A DNA stretch of 10,355 bases, taken from Methylobacter sp. Its GTDB lineage: Bacteria; Pseudomonadota; Gammaproteobacteria; Methylococcales; Methylomonadaceae. This document shows positions 6,903-10,355 of this stretch, in pieces. The DNA lies in NCBI GenBank assembly GCA_023229605.1, contig JALNYY010000140.1, positions 1-10,355 on the forward strand, read 5' to 3'. The position numbers were made by a program, and so were the translations under genes. Numbering within the stretch: position 1 is the first letter of the stretch; every line of letters starts with the position of its first letter. Below the pieces are notes generated by a model. That model searched no databases. It saw only the letters and a program-made list of their open reading frames with translations, and was not told the DNA's origin.

Positions 6903-6958
6903 GTTCCCGCACCGCTGGAGCAGTGTTATACGCGTTCCCGCGCCGGAGCGTGGGCACG
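6903..6958. repeat. Two related palindromic units between glyS and gmhB
   Basis: GTTCCCGC occurs at 6903-6910 and again at 6934-6941, a 31-nt step, each followed within a few bases by GGAGC. The second unit forms a strong hairpin: CGTTCCCGCGC (6933-6943), CGGA loop, GCGTGGGCACG (6948-6958), with one T-C mismatch and one G-T pair. The first forms a weaker stem, CACCGC/GCAGTG at 6910-6925. The units resemble the dispersed GTTCCCACGCT..AGCGTGGGAAC palindromes of proteobacterial genomes. There is no T-run, so I read them as intergenic repeats that may tune gmhB-plsC expression and not as a full terminator. Confidence 0.6.
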
Positions 6959-6980
6959 ATGAACCGTGCGATCTGTTCAT

Positions 6981-9056
6981 TTACGATTGCAATTTGGAAA
7001 TGTCGGCACAGGTTAAAAACTGCTCGGACAACAGGTTCAGCAAAGCCAGCCGGTTGGCGCGCAATTCAAGATCGTCGGTCATCACCATCACATGATCGAA
7101 AAACGCATCGACGTCATTGCGCAGTCCTGCCAAACGGTTAAGCGTGGCCTGGTAATTGCGCTGCGCCAGCAGCGGTTGAATGTCGCCTTCGGATTGCCGT
7201 GCGGCTTGCAACAGCTGTTTCTCCTGCGGCTCAATCAATGCGCCGACGGCGGTTGCAGGTTGGGTGTCCGATTTTTTCAGGATATTGCGGATGCGTTTGT
7301 TCGCCGCCGCCAGGCTTTCGGCTTCGGGCAGTTGCCTGAAGGCTTTAACGGCCTGCAAACGCTGCATAAAATCCAGCGGTTCGGTGGGATTTACGGAGAT
7401 GACTGCATCGAATTCATCGGCGGTATAGCCGTGATCGAGGCAATAGCCTTTCAATCGGTCGAAAATGAAGTCGATCACCCGGTCAGCTGTTTCGGCTTGA
7501 TCGCCGGTTTGCCCGGAAACAGTTTTGATCTGAGCGCCGGCGAATTCAGTCAGCTCAACGATATTAATGTCAAGATCGTTTTCTATGATCGTGCGGAGGA
7601 TGCCTAATGCGGCGCGGCGCAATGCATAAGGGTCTTTGTCGCCGGTAGGGATCAGGCCGACCGCAAAAATACCGACCAGGGTGTCGATTTTTTCCGCAAT
7701 AGCAAGAATTTGCCCGGTTGTACTGCCGGCGGTCGGGCTGCCGGATTGTTTCGGGAAATACTGTTCTTCAAGCGCCAGGGCGACAGATTTCGGTTCGTGC
7801 TCAGCCAGCGCATAGTAGCGCCCCATAATGCCTTGCAGGTTGCCGAATTCGCCAACCATTTCGGTCATCAGGTCGGTTTTGGCCAACAACGCGGCGCGCT
7901 CGGCCAATTCAACATCGGCGCCCAAGTGTCCGGCAATAAATTTTGCGAGATTTCGAACCCGTATGGTCTTGTCGTAAACCGTACCCAAGTTCTCTTGAAA
8001 AACAACGCTGGACAGACTTTCTACTCGATCTTCCAGCGTTTTTTTCCGATCCTGATTCCAGAAAAATTCCGCGTCGGAAAGACGCGGAGTCACCACGCGC
8101 TCATTTCCCTGTTGTATCGATTTGGGATTGGTGCTTTCAATATTGCTGAAAGTGATAAAGTTCGCCAGCAAACCGCCTTCGGCGTTTTCAACCGGAAAAT
8201 ATTTCTGGTTGGTCTGCATCGTGGTGATCAGCACTTCAGGCGGCAGCTCCAGATAGCGCGGGTCGAAAGTCCCGGTAATCGGCACCGGCCATTCGTTCAG
8301 GGCCGCAATTTCTTCGAGCAAATCGTCTTCGATGTGGGCAATGCCGTGTACTGCGGCGGCGGCTTTTTGTGCCGCGTCGCGGATGATGGTCTTTCTTTGC
8401 TCAAAGTCGGCAATGACATGGCCTTGCTGGTACAGGGCATCCGCATAATCTTCCGGCTTGGTCAGGGTGATTTTTTGCGGCGCGTGAAAGCGGTGGCCTT
8501 GCGTAGCTGCGCCGGTTTTGAGGCCCAAAATTTCCGTGTCGATCACGCTATCGCCGTAAAGCAGAACAGCCCAATGTACCGGCCTGACAAACTCGGTAGT
8601 GAAACTGCCCCAACGCATGCGTTTGGCTATCGGCAGTCCGGCGATGCTTGACCGGATGATGTCGGGGATCAGGCTTTCCGTCGCTTGGCCTTTGACGGCT
8701 TGGGTAAAGCTGAGCCATTCGCCCTTGTCGGTTTTCAGGCGTTCGAGTTGATCGAAGGTCGTGCCGCAACTGACCGCAAAACCCAATGCCGCTTTGCTGG
8801 GCGAGCCGTCGGCCGCAAATGCCGCTTGTAAGGCAGGGCCGCGTTTTTCTACGGTTTTGTCCGGTTGCGCGCTGGCCAGGTTTTCGATAAAAACGGCCAG
8901 ACGTCTGGGCGTGGCGTAAGCCTTGCTGCCGGCGAAGGTCAGTTCTGCGGCGTTAAGTCCTTGAACTATGTTGTGCAACAAGGCGTTGCTGAGTTTCAGC
9001 AAGGTCTTGGGCGGCAGTTCTTCCGAACCCAGTTCGAATAATAAATGCTTGTTCAT
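6981..9056 (-). CDS. glyS: Glycyl-tRNA synthetase beta subunit
   Basis: Beta subunit of the alpha2beta2 glycyl-tRNA synthetase, which with GlyQ charges tRNA-Gly in the cytoplasm; the beta chain holds most of the tRNA-binding surface. It has 691 residues, matching the usual length of about 690. It opens LLFELGSEELPPK (5-17), carries the family blocks ATPRRLAVF (48-56) and MRWGSFTTEFVRPVHW (147-162), an HD-like region KTDLMTEMVGEFGNLQGIMG (393-412), PTGDKDPYALRRAALGILR (470-488), and a C-terminal DALR-type anticodon-binding part (about 570-680). ATG 9056 lies 2 nt after the glyQ stop, with AGGGAGC inside the glyQ end as ribosome binding site, so the two are almost certainly translationally coupled. 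No truncation or frameshift is seen. Confidence 0.98.
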   Translation of the reverse strand: MNKHLLFELGSEELPPKTLLKLSNALLHNIVQGLNAAELTFAGSKAYATPRRLAVFIENLASAQPDKTVEKRGPALQAAFAADGSPSKAALGFAVSCGTTFDQLERLKTDKGEWLSFTQAVKGQATESLIPDIIRSSIAGLPIAKRMRWGSFTTEFVRPVHWAVLLYGDSVIDTEILGLKTGAATQGHRFHAPQKITLTKPEDYADALYQQGHVIADFEQRKTIIRDAAQKAAAAVHGIAHIEDDLLEEIAALNEWPVPITGTFDPRYLELPPEVLITTMQTNQKYFPVENAEGGLLANFITFSNIESTNPKSIQQGNERVVTPRLSDAEFFWNQDRKKTLEDRVESLSSVVFQENLGTVYDKTIRVRNLAKFIAGHLGADVELAERAALLAKTDLMTEMVGEFGNLQGIMGRYYALAEHEPKSVALALEEQYFPKQSGSPTAGSTTGQILAIAEKIDTLVGIFAVGLIPTGDKDPYALRRAALGILRTIIENDLDINIVELTEFAGAQIKTVSGQTGDQAETADRVIDFIFDRLKGYCLDHGYTADEFDAVISVNPTEPLDFMQRLQAVKAFRQLPEAESLAAANKRIRNILKKSDTQPATAVGALIEPQEKQLLQAARQSEGDIQPLLAQRNYQATLNRLAGLRNDVDAFFDHVMVMTDDLELRANRLALLNLLSEQFLTCADISKLQS

Positions 9057-9058
9057 GA

Positions 9059-9973
9059 TTATGCTCCCTGCTCGGTTAACATCGGGAAGCCCAGCGATTC
9101 CCTGCGTTGGTAATAGGCTTCGGCTACGGATTTGGCCAGGTTCCTGACACGTAACAGATAACGCTGGCGCTCGGTTACAGAAATGGCATGGCGCGCATCC
9201 AACAGGTTGAACGCATGCGAGGCTTTCAGCACCATTTCATAGGCCGGTAACGGCAAGTTCAATTCGATCAGCTTGGTGCATTCCTGCTCGTAGGTGTTGA
9301 AACACTCGAACATGAACTCGACGTTGGCGTGTTCGAAGTTGTAAGCGGACATTTCGACTTCGTTTTGATGGAACACGTCGCCGTAAGTGACCGTGCCGAA
9401 TGGGCCTTTGGTCCAGACCAGGTCGTAAACGCTTTTAACGCCCTGCAGGTACATCGCAATGCGTTCCAGGCCGTAGGTGATTTCGCCGGTAATCGGCCTG
9501 CATTCAAGGCCTCCGACTTGCTGGAAATAGGTGAACTGAGTCACTTCCATGCCGTTCAGCCAGACTTCCCAGCCCAAGCCCCATGCGCCCAAGGTTGGCG
9601 ATTCCCAATTGTCTTCGACGAAGCGCACATCGTGTTCGAGCAAATCCAGGCCTATATGGCGTAACGACCCCAGATACAGTTCCTGGATATTGTCCGGCGA
9701 CGGCTTTAAAACCACTTGGAACTGGTAGTAATGCTGCAGGCGGTTGGGGTTCTCGCCGAAGCGGCCGTCGGTCGGCCTGCGCGACGGCTGCACATAGGCC
9801 GCGTTCCAAGGCTCGGGGCCTATGGCGCGTAAAAATGTGGCGGGATGAAACGTCCCCGCGCCAACTTCCTGATCCAGCGGTTGCAATAAAATACAGCCTT
9901 GGTCTGACCAGTATTTCTGTAAGGCCAGGATCAGTCCCTGGAAAGTCGATAAGTCGTTGTTTATGCTGGACAC
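9059..9973 (-). CDS. glyQ: Glycyl-tRNA synthetase alpha subunit
   Basis: Catalytic alpha subunit of the bacterial alpha2beta2 glycyl-tRNA synthetase; a class II core that forms glycyl-adenylate. The 304 residues match E. coli GlyQ along their length: TFQGLILALQKYW (10-22), VQPSRRPTDGRFGENPNRLQ (61-80), the long FVEDNWESPTLGAWGLGWEV block (118-137), class II motif 3 in TYGLERIAMY (166-175), and SFNLLDAR-like HAFNLLDARHAISVTERQRY near the C-terminus. The start is GTG at 9973; no ATG lies before the conserved TFQG block, and an AAGAG about 10 nt upstream is a fair ribosome binding site. It is first in the glyQ-glyS-gmhB-plsC run, with a promoter candidate just upstream. Confidence 0.97.
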   Translation of the reverse strand: MSSINNDLSTFQGLILALQKYWSDQGCILLQPLDQEVGAGTFHPATFLRAIGPEPWNAAYVQPSRRPTDGRFGENPNRLQHYYQFQVVLKPSPDNIQELYLGSLRHIGLDLLEHDVRFVEDNWESPTLGAWGLGWEVWLNGMEVTQFTYFQQVGGLECRPITGEITYGLERIAMYLQGVKSVYDLVWTKGPFGTVTYGDVFHQNEVEMSAYNFEHANVEFMFECFNTYEQECTKLIELNLPLPAYEMVLKASHAFNLLDARHAISVTERQRYLLRVRNLAKSVAEAYYQRRESLGFPMLTEQGA

Positions 9974-10005
9974 GGTTTAACGCTCTTGGGCAATAAAAAT
10001 GGGGG

Positions 10006-10034
10006 ATTATAACTGAAAAGCCGGTATCAGGCAT
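10006..10034 (-). promoter_or_regulatory. Candidate promoter of the glyQ operon
   Basis: A perfect TATAAT on the minus strand (10011-10006) would start transcription near 9998, about 25 nt before GTG 9973. The best -35 at 17-nt spacing is ATGCCT (10034-10029), only 3/6, so an activator or an otherwise weak promoter is possible. It overlaps the small inverted repeat at 10022-10038. Confidence 0.45.
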
Positions 10035-10059
10035 ACCGTTAGATTGGGGATTTATACCG
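10022..10059. promoter_or_regulatory. CGGTAT/ATACCG inverted repeat upstream of glyQ, possible operator
   Basis: CGGTAT (10022-10027) and ATACCG (10033-10038) are perfect 6-bp arms around CAGGC; a third ATACCG lies at 10054-10059. The arms cover the -35 position of the glyQ promoter candidate. The spacing suits a dimeric regulator or a small cruciform, but arms this short can occur by chance. Confidence 0.3.
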
Positions 10060-10329
10060 GTGAATCCTGCAAGCGTTTGTAGTAAGTAGTATTGCTGATT
10101 GAGCAGGATTAGTTATCTATCCAAAACGGAATTGTTTATACTCGAATTCTGTTGATTATAGATGGGTGGTGTGCGCGCCAACTCAATATTTGCATTATGT
10201 CGCATTTGTGGCGTTCAGCCGACATGACGATATTTTTTGGCGGGTATGGGTGTTGCATGTCGTTATCAGGATTCTGATGAATATCTTGATGTTAGGCGGC
10301 GTATTTTTTTTAACAAAAGGGGAGTTGAC

Positions 10330-10355
10330 ATGAACGATCAAGAAAATCAACGGGC
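10330..10355 (+). CDS. Start of an unidentified gene, cut by the right edge
   Basis: ATG at 10330 opens a frame of eight full codons, MNDQENQR, plus two bases before the window ends. The start is supported by AAGGGGAG at 10317-10324, one of the strongest ribosome binding sites in the window, 5 nt before the ATG. The visible residues are polar and do not look like a signal peptide or membrane segment, but they are too few to name a family. The gene is divergent from glyQ. Confidence 0.65.

Larger units (their letters stand above)
9974..10329. other. Gene-free stretch between glyQ and the right-edge gene
   Basis: No convincing reading frame covers these 356 bp; it is more AT-rich than the flanking genes. 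The left part carries the glyQ promoter candidate and inverted repeat. The rest is the probable leader of the plus-strand gene at 10330: TATACT at 10137-10142 is the best -10-like hexamer but lacks a good -35, ATCAG (10265-10269) pairs with CTGAT (10274-10278) around GATT, and ATGTCG (10198-10203) has a reverse complement CGACAT at about 10219-10224. A T-run at about 10303-10310 precedes the ribosome binding site. I see no recognisable riboswitch or RNA gene. Confidence 0.6.

Noticed and set aside
7710..8651. A 313-codon plus-strand open frame inside glyS
   Set aside because: It is the antisense shadow of a clear, full-length glyS; its residues show no recognisable family and it has no plausible ribosome binding site context.
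9504..10034. A 176-codon minus-strand frame reaching upstream of glyQ
   Set aside because: It overlaps glyQ in another frame, covers its promoter, and has an arginine/proline-rich, family-free translation typical of a GC-rich shadow frame.
1..10355. CRISPR array, tRNA genes, insertion sequences, toxin-antitoxin or defence cluster
   Set aside because: No evenly spaced repeats, tRNA-like cloverleaf, transposase or small paired toxin-antitoxin frames were seen; apart from the MutS-like and lipoprotein genes the content is housekeeping.

Overview
The window reads as ordinary chromosomal DNA of a Gram-negative gammaproteobacterium. The evidence is the two-subunit (alpha2beta2) glycyl-tRNA synthetase, a DusA-type tRNA dihydrouridine synthase, a GmhB phosphatase for lipopolysaccharide heptose, a lipoprotein signal peptide, and REP-type palindromes with a GTAGGAGCGGGC core. 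A methylotrophic gammaproteobacterium of the Methylococcales type would fit, but that is an impression from protein and repeat style and no marker gene proves it. Almost everything lies on the minus strand.

Left part (1-4417, minus strand, read right to left): dusA, then folE (GTP cyclohydrolase I), then hemH (ferrochelatase), then a 187-bp gap holding an inverted pair of REP-like units, then a MutS-family ATPase that runs off the left edge. The MutS-like protein keeps the ATPase domain but lacks the mismatch-binding part and carries two hydrophobic segments, so it is probably a membrane protein and not classical MutS.

Middle (4418-5632): a divergent promoter region separates dusA from a plus-strand YchJ-family gene with two SEC-C cysteine motifs. 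Both of these divergent genes appear to start with TTG. The YchJ-family gene converges on a small minus-strand lipoprotein of unknown function, with a hairpin between them.

Right part (5633-9973, minus strand): glyQ-glyS-gmhB-plsC, in the same order as in Pseudomonas and relatives. GlyQ and GlyS together charge tRNA-Gly; GmhB makes a precursor of ADP-heptose for the LPS core; the PlsC-type acyltransferase acts on phospholipid or related acyl acceptors. glyQ and glyS are separated by 2 nt, gmhB and plsC overlap, and a small palindromic repeat sits between glyS and gmhB.

The right edge (9974-10355) is a 356-bp gene-free stretch. It holds a glyQ promoter candidate with small inverted repeats and a long leader, ending in a strong ribosome binding site and the first eight codons of a plus-strand gene. 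I found no RNA genes, CRISPR arrays, insertion sequences or clear new defence system. The MutS-like protein, the REP pair and the orphan lipoprotein are the parts most worth a second look.
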